Assembly: GCA_903871875.1 (NCBI GenBank)
Contig: CAIQIR010000137.1
Location: 62,001 to 126,000, forward strand
Source: an uncultured Schlesneria sp.
Lineage (GTDB): Bacteria > Planctomycetota > Planctomycetia > Planctomycetales > Planctomycetaceae
Length of the DNA: 64,000 nt
Reading direction: 5' to 3'
Within the stretch, counting starts at the first letter, position 1, and every line of letters starts with the position of its first letter. Shown piece by piece: positions 36,800 to 46,006 of this stretch. The translations under genes were made by a program, and so were the position numbers. The notes beneath the pieces were generated by a model, which did not search any database, was not told the origin of the DNA, and saw only the letters and a list, made by a program, of their open reading frames with translations.

Positions 36800-39772
36800 T
36801 TACTCCAGCCTGACGTGCGTGGCCCGCGCCAGAACAACACCCAGAAACGACGCCATCGCACACAGCACCAGACCGCTGGGCACCAGCACGCTCAACACGT
36901 CGCCCGCCAGAAACAATGTCTGCAGGCTGGACACGAAATAACTCGGCGGCAACAGCGATGTTAACAGTCGTAGCGGGGCAGGCATGCTGTCGATTTCGAA
37001 GATGTAGCCCGAAAGCAGAAAGGCCGGCAAGAACCCCACCACCAAGGCCCCTTGGCCGGCTGCGAATTGATTCTTCGCCACGGTCGAGATCAACAGACCC
37101 AGCGCCAGCGTCACGCCGAGATAAGCCGACGAGACCAGATAGAGCGCCAGCAGCGATCCTCGATACGGAACCCCAAACCCAAACACGGTCACCGAGACCG
37201 ACAGCGCCAAGGCCATCAATCCCAGCAAATAGTACGGCACGATTTTGCCAACCAACAGATCCAATGGAGTCACCGGAGTTGTCAGCATCGCCTCCATCGT
37301 GCCGCGTTCCCATTCACGAGCCACCACCAGCGACGGCAACAAAGTGCCGATCAGAGTGAGAATGATCGCCACAGCGCCGGGAAGCAGCGCGTAATAACTG
37401 TTTCGTTCCGGGTTGAACCAGACGCGAGGTTCAGTGCTGATCAGTGGCACGGACTTGGGGCGGTTCACGAGGCTATCCTGTGAAACGGATTCCTGCTGAA
37501 TCCAATTGGCCCACAGCAACTGAACGTAACCCGCCACCAGTCCGGCGGTATTCGGATCGCTGCCGTCCACCAACACCTGAATCGGCGCGGTCTCGCCGCG
37601 TCCCATCCGTTCACTGAAATCCGCAGCCAGGACGACGACGCCGTTCACGCGTCCCGAAACCAGTTCCTCTTCGACCGCAGCACGATGATGTACCACGCGA
37701 ACATCGAAGTAGTGCGAGTCACGAAATGACGAAACGAAGCTATCGGCTTCCGGCGACGGTTGCTCGACAACCACTCCGATCGGCACATGCTGAAGATCGA
37801 GCGACACACCAAATCCGTACACGAACAGCAGCAGCACTGGCAGCACCCCGGCGATCAAAAACGCACTGGGATCACGCACGATCTGTTGCGATTCTTTCCG
37901 TACCAGGGCAACCATGCGGCGGAAACGGGGCCGACGGAAACCACTCGTCGGAGACTGATCATCGGGGGTTCGGCGATCGTGAATCCGCGGACCTGATACC
38001 GCAGGCGACGAGGGTTTCTCGCCCGGATCGCGATTCGGGGCCGTTTCGTCCTGGCGATCGAATTCTTCCACCAGTTCGATGAAGGCATCCTCCAGCGTCG
38101 GTTCGCCATTTTCCTGACTGCGAACGCGATCTTTCAATTCATCGGGCGATCCTTCGGCGATCACGCGACCCCGATACACCAGTCCGATCCGGTCGCAGTA
38201 TTCGGCTTCATCCAGGAAGTGTGTGGTCACCATGATCGTGACACCGCGTTCGACCATGGAATTGATATGAGCCCAGAATTCACGACGCGTCAGCGGATCA
38301 ACGCCCGAGGTAGGTTCGTCGAGAAATAGCACGGCCGGTTCGTGCATTACCGCACACGCCAGCGCCAGCCGCTGCTTAAAGCCGAGCGGCAATTCGCTGG
38401 AATTGACCTCGAGATACGGCTGCAGTTTAAACGCCGTAATCACGCGGTCCATGGCCTCGGTCCGCCGTGCTCCATTTAGGCCGTAGACGCCGGCGAAAAA
38501 GGCGAGATTCTGCCGCACGCTTAAATCCCCATACAGCGAGAATTTCTGGGCCATATAACCGACTCGCCCACGAGCCGCGCCTGCCGCCAGATACAGATCA
38601 AGCCCCGCCACGCTGGCGCGGCCCGACGTCGGCCGCGAAAGGCCGCACATCATTTTGAACGTCGTCGATTTCCCCGCGCCATTCGGCCCCAACAGGCCGA
38701 AGATTTCCCCTCGGGCAATCTGAAACGAAATGTTATTCGCGGCGATAAAGTCGCCAAACTTTTTCGTCAGACCTTCCGCTTTGACCGCCGCCTCGTCCTG
38801 TGACTGGTCACGTTGAAGTGGTGCACCGAACAACGTCGGATTGTCCTTGGGGGCTCCGCCCAACAGGTCGACAAAGGCGTCCTCGAAACGGGGAGGCGTC
38901 GGCTCGATACGAAGATTGTCCGCGCCCAATTCACTTGCCAGGGGTGCCGTAGCGTGCGGCTTCATCACCAGCCGCACGCTACGGCCCTGAATCACACCAT
39001 CCAAAACAGCGGGCAGTTTGAAGGCCCGTGCGAGCAATTTGCGACTGGCCTGCCCTGGTCCCGAAACGAGATAGCTGCGACCTGCAACACGATTGGTCAG
39101 TTCTTTCGGCGGACCGCTGTAAAGCAACTTGCCTTCCGACAACAGCAACACTTCGGTACATCGCTCGGCCTCATCGAGGTACGACGTGCTCCAGACGACG
39201 CCGATCCCTTGATCGACCAGATCGTAGATCATCTTCCATAGTTCGCGGCGCGAGATCGGATCAACGCCGACCGACGGCTCGTCCAGCAGCAATAGCCGCG
39301 GCTTGCGGATCAACGCACAGGCCAGCCCCAGTTTCTGCTTCATGCCGCCCGACAAATCACCGGCCAGCCGTTGGGTGAAGGGTTTCAGATCCGTAAACGC
39401 CAGCAGCCGTTCAAAGGCGTCTGCACGTTCGCGGCCCACCACGTTGAACAGATCGGCATACAGAATCAGGTTCTGCTCGACCGACAGGTCTTCGTACAGG
39501 CCAAACCGCTGCGGCATATAGCTGACGTCTTGTCGCAACCGCGGCAGTTCGGTCACGGGATCGGCGCCACAGACGGTCAGGTGGCCTTCGGTGGGTAACA
39601 GCAACCCGGCGAAGATCCGCAGCAGCGTGGTTTTGCCGGCCCCGTCCGGACCGATCAAACCCGTCACGCAACCGGGTTCAATCCGCGCGTCCAGATGATC
39701 GATCGCAGCGTCACCATCAGCGTTAAACCGCTTGGTCAATCCTTCGGCAATGACGAGAGATCCATCGCTCAC
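36800..39772 (-). CDS. RbbA-like fused ABC protein (two ATPases plus permease)
   Basis: A 990-residue protein in the order ATPase, ATPase, permease, as in E. coli RbbA. ATPase 1 has Walker A GPDGAGKTT near residue 41, signature LSGGMKQ and Walker B LLLDEPSVGVDP. ATPase 2 has GPNGAGKST near 363 and LFLDEPTSGVDP, but its signature reads LPLGFKQ, so it is degenerate in the first positions. The permease half starts near residue 630 and repeats the ABC-2 pattern (REWERGTMEAML). The start is a GTG at 39772. Its neighbours make an exporter rather than a ribosome factor the more likely role. Confidence 0.92.
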   Translation of the reverse strand: MSDGSLVIAEGLTKRFNADGDAAIDHLDARIEPGCVTGLIGPDGAGKTTLLRIFAGLLLPTEGHLTVCGADPVTELPRLRQDVSYMPQRFGLYEDLSVEQNLILYADLFNVVGRERADAFERLLAFTDLKPFTQRLAGDLSGGMKQKLGLACALIRKPRLLLLDEPSVGVDPISRRELWKMIYDLVDQGIGVVWSTSYLDEAERCTEVLLLSEGKLLYSGPPKELTNRVAGRSYLVSGPGQASRKLLARAFKLPAVLDGVIQGRSVRLVMKPHATAPLASELGADNLRIEPTPPRFEDAFVDLLGGAPKDNPTLFGAPLQRDQSQDEAAVKAEGLTKKFGDFIAANNISFQIARGEIFGLLGPNGAGKSTTFKMMCGLSRPTSGRASVAGLDLYLAAGAARGRVGYMAQKFSLYGDLSVRQNLAFFAGVYGLNGARRTEAMDRVITAFKLQPYLEVNSSELPLGFKQRLALACAVMHEPAVLFLDEPTSGVDPLTRREFWAHINSMVERGVTIMVTTHFLDEAEYCDRIGLVYRGRVIAEGSPDELKDRVRSQENGEPTLEDAFIELVEEFDRQDETAPNRDPGEKPSSPAVSGPRIHDRRTPDDQSPTSGFRRPRFRRMVALVRKESQQIVRDPSAFLIAGVLPVLLLFVYGFGVSLDLQHVPIGVVVEQPSPEADSFVSSFRDSHYFDVRVVHHRAAVEEELVSGRVNGVVVLAADFSERMGRGETAPIQVLVDGSDPNTAGLVAGYVQLLWANWIQQESVSQDSLVNRPKSVPLISTEPRVWFNPERNSYYALLPGAVAIILTLIGTLLPSLVVAREWERGTMEAMLTTPVTPLDLLVGKIVPYYLLGLMALALSVSVTVFGFGVPYRGSLLALYLVSSAYLGVTLALGLLISTVAKNQFAAGQGALVVGFLPAFLLSGYIFEIDSMPAPLRLLTSLLPPSYFVSSLQTLFLAGDVLSVLVPSGLVLCAMASFLGVVLARATHVRLE

Positions 39773-39785
39773 GTGAAGTGTCTCT

Positions 39786-40886
39786 TTAAGATCGCCGCTC
39801 GAACCGCGACCAGAACCGTTCCCAGGATGTCCGCTGTCGAGGTTTGGCTAATTGCACGCGGACCGTCACGGGCATCCCTTGTCGCAATCCTCCGTCTGGA
39901 TTGTCCACGATCACGCGCAGGCGATACACCAGATTGGTCCGCAGCTCGCGCGTTTCGACGGTCTTCGGAGTGAATTCAGCCGTCGGCGAGATAAAGCCGA
40001 TCTTGCCCGCATAGGGCTGATCAGGGGCCGAGTCGGTCATGACTGAGGCCGGCATGTCCGGTTGGATCAGACCCAAATCGCGTTCGTTCACATAGGTCCG
40101 GACCCAGACGGGCGAGGCCAAGGTCAACGTGAAAACAGACTCGCCCGGTTGTACGATCGCGCCTTTCTCTCTCGCCCGTGTCAGGATGATGCCATCGTTT
40201 GGTGCAATGAGATCGGCGTCCGCCAGTCGTCGTTCGCTTTGCACGATCGCCGCGTCCTGTTCGGCGAGTAGCGCCCGCCCCATGTCGATGTCTTCCTGAC
40301 GAGGCCCGATTTCAATCAGTCGCTGCGATTCCTGGGCTGACTTGAGCTGCGCTTCGGCCGAGTCGAGCGTCGATTGATAACGATCAAATTCCTGCCGCGA
40401 TACGCCCCCCTTTTCCACCAGTTGCTGCGCGCGTTGATAGTCTTCTTTTGCTTGGATCAAAGCTGCTTCCTTGTCAGCGCTCTGCGCACGGACCTGGGCG
40501 ATTTCTTCGGGACGCGAGCCCCGTTCCAGTTTCGCCACGCTGGCCGCCAGATTGTCGCGTCGCGCCCGCTGCACCTTCAATTCGTCATTGAAGTAACGTT
40601 TGTCGAGACTCGCGAGAACCTCGTTTGTCTTCACGGCGCTACCTTCGTCAACGGCGAGCGTGTTGATTCGCCCATCCACCTTGAATGCCAGATTGACCTG
40701 CCGGACATCAATGTTGCCCATCAAGTCGATGTACCCCTCGTTCTTTTCGGGGAACAGCAGCAAGATCGCAGTCACCCCGACGATGACGAGTAGCAATACG
40801 ACGGCAATCGCGATTCCGATCCGGTTTTTTGATCGGTTCGCGGTCGGATCGGGTTCTTTTTTTTCAGGGGGTGACTTTTGTTCCAC
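39786..40886 (-). CDS. HlyD-family membrane fusion protein (YhiI/EmrA-like)
   Basis: A 366-residue periplasmic adaptor. A short cytoplasmic tail and one membrane helix (about 23-45) lead to a biotinyl-lipoyl half-motif (KVDGRINTLAVDEGSAV), a long coiled-coil hairpin (about 105-195) and the second lipoyl half plus beta-barrel (APNDGIILTRAREKGAIV). The start is GTG at 40886 and the site upstream is weak. It is the first gene of the four-gene exporter operon, 13 bp before the RbbA-like gene. Confidence 0.93.
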   Translation of the reverse strand: MEQKSPPEKKEPDPTANRSKNRIGIAIAVVLLLVIVGVTAILLLFPEKNEGYIDLMGNIDVRQVNLAFKVDGRINTLAVDEGSAVKTNEVLASLDKRYFNDELKVQRARRDNLAASVAKLERGSRPEEIAQVRAQSADKEAALIQAKEDYQRAQQLVEKGGVSRQEFDRYQSTLDSAEAQLKSAQESQRLIEIGPRQEDIDMGRALLAEQDAAIVQSERRLADADLIAPNDGIILTRAREKGAIVQPGESVFTLTLASPVWVRTYVNERDLGLIQPDMPASVMTDSAPDQPYAGKIGFISPTAEFTPKTVETRELRTNLVYRLRVIVDNPDGGLRQGMPVTVRVQLAKPRQRTSWERFWSRFERRS

Positions 40887-41255
40887 TTCGGCTTTCGCAC
40901 TTCAGATGGTGAGGAGGCGGGCTGACGGTCGGATGGCCGAGGTCAACCGAACGAAGAATTTCCACTCGCTCGATACACTTGCCAAGTTAGCGTCGCAGGG
41001 GCAAGTTAAGTAGCGTGAACCAGACGATTCCGCTGTGGTAACGAGCCAGGTCAGAATCGCAATGCTGCGAGTCGATGAAGCCTTGGTCGACGCGGATCGA
41101 TCATGAAAACGTGGCCTCGATCTGGGTGTGCAGCGGTCCGTACAGGTGGGGCGAGGTTGGCGACGGTGGAACGCGACTGTTACGATTGCCAGCCGTGGCG
41201 GTCGCCGGACCGTCGTCGGCTTGAGTTCCGTGACGTCACGAGGGAGATTCTTTCG
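40887..41255. promoter_or_regulatory. Divergent intergenic region
   Basis: This 369-bp spacer lies between the exporter operon (minus) and the thioredoxin-NHL gene (plus). It holds a hairpin (ACTTGCC 40977-40983 with GGCAAGT 41000-41006). The plus-strand frame is open from an ATG at 41103, but the region has no protein-like composition. No clear promoter boxes can be named. Confidence 0.4.
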
Positions 41256-43367
41256 GTGAACTTCGCCCCTGCTCGGCAAAATCGATTGCGACGAATCCTT
41301 CGAACATTCGTCACGCTCGTGCTGGCCTTCGCCCTTTCTCGCCCCACTTTGCCGCTGTTCGGGCAAGAAGCCGGCGAGAGCCCCGCCAAAAAGCCGGCGG
41401 CGGAAGCGGTCGAAAATCCGTTCCCGAATCGACATCCCGCAGCCGATCTGGAGGGTGGTGTCGAATGGCTGAACTCCGCCGGCCCGATCTCGATCAAAGA
41501 TCTGCGCGGTAAAATTGTGCTGATCGACTTCTGGACCTTCTGCTGCATCAACTGCATGCATGTCCTGCCCGACCTGGCGTATCTCGAAAAGAAATATCCG
41601 AAGGAACTGGTCGTCATCGGAGTTCACTCGGCCAAATTCGACAACGAAAAAGAAACGGGCAATATCCGCAAAGCGATCCTGCGATATGAAATCGAGCATC
41701 CCGTCGTCAACGACGCCAATATGATTATCTGGCGCAAATTCGGCGTGAATTCGTGGCCGTCGCTGGTGGTGCTCGACCCGGAAGGACAGTACTGCGGTTA
41801 TGTCTCGGGCGAAGGAAATCGCGAACTGCTGGAAAACGTGATCGACCGGCTGGTCGCCTACCACAAGGCCAAGGGAACCCTGGACGAAACACCGGTGCGA
41901 TTCGATCTGGAACGGAACAAAGCCCAGGTCACTGCCCTGCGATTTCCTGGCAAGATCCTGGTCGACGAACCGCACAAGCGGCTGTTCATTTCCGACAGCA
42001 ACCACAATCGACTGGTGATCAGTTCGCTCGACGGCCAATTGATCGATGTGATCGGCAGCGGTGCGATCGGTCAAAAGGATGGCAGTTATGCCGCGGCGGA
42101 ATTCGACCGGCCTCAAGGCATGACCCTGGTCGACAACATGTTGTTTGTGGCAGATACGGAAAACCATCTGCTGCGCACCGTCGATCTGGCGAAGAAAACG
42201 GTTTCGACATTGGCGGGGATCGGCGAACAAAACCGAAATCGCGCCCCCGGCGGAACGCTGCGGGAAACGGCCTTGAACAGTCCCTGGGACCTGACCGTTG
42301 TCGACGGAGTGCTGTATATCGCCATGGCCGGACCGCATCAGATCTGGGCTCACAAGTTCGGCACCGACGTGATCAGTCAGTACGCGGGGTCGGGAAAAGA
42401 AGACATTCACAACGGTCCGCTGGATCAAGCTGCGTTCGCCCAACCGTCGGGTATCGTGCATGACAAGAAACAACTGTATGTCGTCGACAGCGAAGGTTCG
42501 GCCATTCGCCAGGTGACCACCACTCCTGAAAATGATCTGAGCAGCCCCACTGGCAGCGTCACTACGATCGCCGGACCTCACGATCTTCCCCGCGGTCGCA
42601 GTCTGTTCGAGTTTGGCGATGTCGATGCTTCGAGCAACAACGCCCGGTTCCAGCACCCGCTGGGTCTGGCCCTGCACGACGGAGCGATCTTTGTCGCCGA
42701 TAGTTACAACCATAAGATCCGCCGCGTCGATCCCAAAGCCCATCAAGTGACGACCTGGGTGGGAACGGGATCGCCGGGAACGGAACTGGCGCCGTTGCAA
42801 TTGTCCGAGCCGGCCGGATTGGCGATTGCAGGCGACAAGATGTACATCGCCGATACCAACAATCATCGCATCGTCCTTGTCGATCTGAAAACCAAAGCGG
42901 CGGAAGAACTGGTCATCACCGGACTGACCGCGCCCGCTCCACCTCAGGACCAATCGGCCACCCTGCCGACCGATACCGCAAAATCCGTTGATGTCGATCG
43001 CCAGGAACTGGCACCCGGCAGCGACCTGACCTTCGAAGTCGCGTTTGATCTTCCTGAAGGTTACAAATTGAACGAATTACTACCGGTGTCATATCGAGTC
43101 AAAGTCGACGGCGATCAAACACTGATTGCCGCGGACCAATTGAACGTCAAACGAGAGGCCACTTCCGAGAATAACACTGCGAAGTTCGCTGTACCGACAA
43201 CCGCCAAAACCGGTGAGGCCACGCTGCTGCTCGCCGTGACTTACGGCTACTGCCGCGACGGAAACGGGGGCGTCTGCAAAGTCGGGACGATCCAATGGAA
43301 GATCCCGGTCTGGCTCAAGCAGGGAGCCACCGTCGACGCGGTCAAATTAAAAGTCAAAGCCAAGTAA
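41256..43367 (+). CDS. Exported thioredoxin-like/NHL-repeat protein (NHLRC2-like)
   Basis: A 703-residue exported protein from a GTG at 41256, with AGGGAG upstream and a signal peptide (RRILRTFVTLVLAFAL) following. A thioredoxin-fold domain (about 50-195) has the double-cysteine motif FCCINC and the cis-proline-like NSWPSL. A six-bladed NHL beta-propeller (about 225-580) follows, with repeats such as LFISDSNHNRLV, LFVADTENHLL and IFVADSYNHKIRR. A C-terminal beta domain (about 590-700) has a Cys pair (YCRDGNGGVCKVG). Thioredoxin, then NHL, then C-terminal beta domain is the architecture of human NHLRC2. It may act in periplasmic disulphide handling; that is inference. Confidence 0.9.
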   Translation: MNFAPARQNRLRRILRTFVTLVLAFALSRPTLPLFGQEAGESPAKKPAAEAVENPFPNRHPAADLEGGVEWLNSAGPISIKDLRGKIVLIDFWTFCCINCMHVLPDLAYLEKKYPKELVVIGVHSAKFDNEKETGNIRKAILRYEIEHPVVNDANMIIWRKFGVNSWPSLVVLDPEGQYCGYVSGEGNRELLENVIDRLVAYHKAKGTLDETPVRFDLERNKAQVTALRFPGKILVDEPHKRLFISDSNHNRLVISSLDGQLIDVIGSGAIGQKDGSYAAAEFDRPQGMTLVDNMLFVADTENHLLRTVDLAKKTVSTLAGIGEQNRNRAPGGTLRETALNSPWDLTVVDGVLYIAMAGPHQIWAHKFGTDVISQYAGSGKEDIHNGPLDQAAFAQPSGIVHDKKQLYVVDSEGSAIRQVTTTPENDLSSPTGSVTTIAGPHDLPRGRSLFEFGDVDASSNNARFQHPLGLALHDGAIFVADSYNHKIRRVDPKAHQVTTWVGTGSPGTELAPLQLSEPAGLAIAGDKMYIADTNNHRIVLVDLKTKAAEELVITGLTAPAPPQDQSATLPTDTAKSVDVDRQELAPGSDLTFEVAFDLPEGYKLNELLPVSYRVKVDGDQTLIAADQLNVKREATSENNTAKFAVPTTAKTGEATLLLAVTYGYCRDGNGGVCKVGTIQWKIPVWLKQGATVDAVKLKVKAK

Positions 43368-43398
43368 TTAACCTGACACAAATCCGCTGCGCCAATCA

Positions 43399-44856
43399 TC
43401 AATCCGACAACCCGCTGACAATCGCGTCCGGGGGCAATTCTTGTCCGGTCAGCGATTTGAACAGCAGCCCGACATAATCGCCGAACACTTCTGACGGTTC
43501 CACGACTTTACAACCTCGCTCGCGGGCTTCTTGCGTCAGATCCGATTCACCGGGAAATTCACTGAGATCCATCACCGTCATCCCCGGTCGCAGCAACGAG
43601 GGATTGAGCGGTGATTTCTTCGAGCCGAAATCCAGCGTGTTAGCCGTCAGCGCGACCACATCCACCAGCGTCTCGTACAACTTGGCGACGGGCACATAGC
43701 GCAGCTCGCAAGACTGAGCGATCTTCTGAGCTTCGACTTCGTCCCCCGAACAAATACTCACCAGTCCCTGGCGGCGCTTGATGCCATGCGCGAGCGAAAT
43801 GGCCAGCCCATCGGAACCGATGATGATCGTGTTGCGTTTGTCGAGCGGCCGGTCCTCGCCGGATTGTTTACCTAGCTTGGCTTCGAGAGCCCTGAGCGTC
43901 GATTTCCAAACCAGGTTGTGTGCCTGCCAACCATCGGCTGATTTGATGATCACGTCAGAGAATCGCGACGCGGTCGACACGTCGTCGCCTTTGGTCGCCA
44001 GCGACATCACGCGACGTCCCGCCTGCGGCGTGGCGATCACCGCCGGAATTTTCAGGATGTCGAGCATCTTCGGTACTTGATCGAGCGACTTAAAATCGAG
44101 CGGCAGACAACGGGTATTCATGCCCGAAAGATCGAATGCCGCGTTGAGGATCTTTGAGATCGCCAGTTCGATCACCCCGCCGCCCACGACGCCAATGAAG
44201 CGAGTCTTCGAATCAACTTGCCGCCAACGATAGACATCGTCCAGTTCACCGACGGTCGGTTGTCCGGGAAACGCCTCCATGCCTCGTTCGAGCGCCGCAT
44301 AGATCCAGGGCGAACCGTATTTGCGGCCCAGTAGCGAGAACGTCAACCCGCAGCGTCCCAAGCCGAGGCCGACGACCGGCAACATCCGTTTCTGGCTGAC
44401 CACCGCCAACAGCGGCCAGGCCGATTCGAGCGTCTCTGTCGGCCAGGTAAACTTGATGATATCGGCCTGACAACGCGTGGCTTCTTCAAAAGCCTCTTCC
44501 ACATCGTTCAAGGGCCGCGTCATGCTGGCGAAACTGACCACGCGTTGCGTCTTACCAAACCGCGGAATCTTCTGCGCCGATTTGGGATCGAGTTCGATAT
44601 AGTCCGGCCCGGCCAGGATCGCCTGACGCATCAGCGCCAACCGCTCTTCTTCAGTGCCATCAAAATGGCCCCCTTCTGCCACCGGCCGGCAGGAAATCAA
44701 GACCGGCTTCTTACACCCGGAAATGATGTCTTTGACATCCGGTTCCTTGTGAAGTCGATCGAGACAGACTTCCACCAGATCGCATTGATTGGCCGCATTA
44801 TAAATATCGACTTTGGCGAGCTGCCGGGATTCCGGTGTCACAGAAATACAAATCAT
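43399..44856 (-). CDS. AroD-AroE-like fusion, probably catalytically altered
   Basis: A 485-residue protein with type I 3-dehydroquinate dehydratase (about 1-210) and shikimate dehydrogenase (about 218-485) folds fused, as in plant DHQ-SDH. The ATG at 44856 is preceded by GGGAGGT. The N-domain keeps CRPVAEGG, the Schiff-base Lys135 (ADIIKF) and AFPGQPTVGEL, but the catalytic His (S-H-x-F) reads SFASM. In the second domain the shikimate-binding S-x-S, the PHK lysine, the N-T-D aspartate and the NADP glycine motif (here GSDGLA) are all altered. It is likely a divergent relative with another role. Convergent with the preceding gene. Confidence 0.85.
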   Translation of the reverse strand: MICISVTPESRQLAKVDIYNAANQCDLVEVCLDRLHKEPDVKDIISGCKKPVLISCRPVAEGGHFDGTEEERLALMRQAILAGPDYIELDPKSAQKIPRFGKTQRVVSFASMTRPLNDVEEAFEEATRCQADIIKFTWPTETLESAWPLLAVVSQKRMLPVVGLGLGRCGLTFSLLGRKYGSPWIYAALERGMEAFPGQPTVGELDDVYRWRQVDSKTRFIGVVGGGVIELAISKILNAAFDLSGMNTRCLPLDFKSLDQVPKMLDILKIPAVIATPQAGRRVMSLATKGDDVSTASRFSDVIIKSADGWQAHNLVWKSTLRALEAKLGKQSGEDRPLDKRNTIIIGSDGLAISLAHGIKRRQGLVSICSGDEVEAQKIAQSCELRYVPVAKLYETLVDVVALTANTLDFGSKKSPLNPSLLRPGMTVMDLSEFPGESDLTQEARERGCKVVEPSEVFGDYVGLLFKSLTGQELPPDAIVSGLSD

Positions 44857-45077
44857 CTGCGCCTTACCTCCCTTGGAATGCGAATGAATCAGAAAAAACA
44901 GGCCCGGCGACGCAATCATAAGGAACCTGGACCATCGGATGCCACCGTGTTATTTCGACGTCCCCGCCCGCCCGTAACGCGGCAAAAACCGCGTTTGCGT
45001 CGTTCATCGCAGTCCTGGCCACAATTTGCCCCGGTTTGAGGTTTGTTTCGAGTCGGCGGCGGAATACGATCTGAGGC

Positions 45078-45686
45078 ATGAACTCGTCAGCCCCCCCCGC
45101 CTCGCGAACTCCTGAACGTTCGTTGAATCTGCCCAATGCGATTACCTTTTCGCGTTTGTTGTTGTCATTCGTCCTGTTTGCCTTAATCCAATCGAGTCAG
45201 GCCTGGTTGTGGTGTGCAGGCCTGTTCGTCTTTGCCGTGGCGACCGACGTTTTGGATGGCTATCTCGCTCGAAAATATCAGCTGATCACCCAACTGGGTC
45301 GGATCCTTGATCCGTTTGTCGACAAGTTCATCACCAGCGGCACTTTCCTGTTTCTATTGCCGCACCCCACTTCGGGCGTCACGCCCTGGATGGTGGTGAT
45401 CGTGTTGGGCCGAGAAATGCTGGTGACCAGTTTGCGGGGCTTTCTGGAAAAACAAGGAGCCGATTTTTCCGCCTCGGCTTCGGGCAAGTTAAAAATGTTT
45501 CTGCAATGTGTGGCGATCACCGCCAGTTTGCTGTCGCTGGATCCGTCGTTTGCCGGAGTGTCGTTGCTGGGAGTCAGTTTCGCACTCATTCGCGATCTGT
45601 TGCTCTGGTCCATGGTGGTTGTCACGGTCTGGAGTGGTGTCGACTATGTGCGACGCGCAATCCAGATGCTGCGCGTCACCGGGTGA
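45078..45686 (+). CDS. pgsA: CDP-diacylglycerol-glycerol-3-phosphate phosphatidyltransferase
   Basis: A 202-residue integral membrane enzyme that makes phosphatidylglycerol-phosphate, precursor of phosphatidylglycerol. The CDP-alcohol phosphotransferase motif D-x2-DG-x2-AR-x8-G-x3-D-x3-D is complete: TDVLDGYLAR...GRILDPFVDK at about residues 55-83. About five hydrophobic helices and the N-terminal LPNAITFSRLLL are typical. The exact alcohol substrate is inferred from overall similarity to PgsA; a related CDP-alcohol enzyme cannot be excluded. Confidence 0.88.
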   Translation: MNSSAPPASRTPERSLNLPNAITFSRLLLSFVLFALIQSSQAWLWCAGLFVFAVATDVLDGYLARKYQLITQLGRILDPFVDKFITSGTFLFLLPHPTSGVTPWMVVIVLGREMLVTSLRGFLEKQGADFSASASGKLKMFLQCVAITASLLSLDPSFAGVSLLGVSFALIRDLLLWSMVVVTVWSGVDYVRRAIQMLRVTG

Positions 45687-45730
45687 TATAACCCGCGCCG
45701 GGCCACATCGTCGTCTTCATCTTGATCGTG

Positions 45731-45945
45731 TGCCACTGCTTCTCCGAAGCAGTGTTCTTCTGTGTTGACGTGAGGCTCTTCTCTGTCGGGATTGACCTGT
45801 GTAGCCATCGGAATGCTCTGTCACAACTTCGTTTTGGTTTGTCCCACAGCCTCGGAGTCTTCGGCGATGCAGTGATCTTCTCGGTGGTATTCCTCTCTTT
45901 GGGACTTCGAAGAGAAGAGCACTGTTTCAGAGAAACAGTGGCACA
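45731..45945. repeat. Cluster of three related hairpin repeats
   Basis: The 320-bp spacer between pgsA and the aldo/keto reductase gene (45687-46006) contains no gene but holds related repeat copies. Copy 1 (45731-45761, plus) has a perfect 9-bp stem CACTGCTTC-TCC-GAAGCAGTG at 45734-45754. Copy 3 (about 45913-45945, minus) has stem CACTGTTTC-AGA-GAAACAGTG at 45920-45940. Flanks TGTGC and TCTTCT match. The stems differ at one base pair by a compensatory C-G to T-A change. Copy 2 (45840-45881, plus) is degenerate: TGTCCCACAGCCTC, an insert, then CGATGCAGTGATCTTCT. Confidence 0.75.
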
Positions 45946-46006
45946 GCTGAAAGAGGGATACTCTCGCTGCTGAGTAACATCCGCGTCGTTTCGTGATTCA
46001 TTCGTT

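Noticed and set aside
40902-42953. 683-codon open frame on the minus strand
   Set aside because: It lies antisense to the thioredoxin-NHL gene, which has clear domains and a signal peptide. Its own translation has no domain, is rich in Arg, Gln and Asp as expected for a mirrored frame of GC-rich coding DNA, and lacks a ribosome-binding site.
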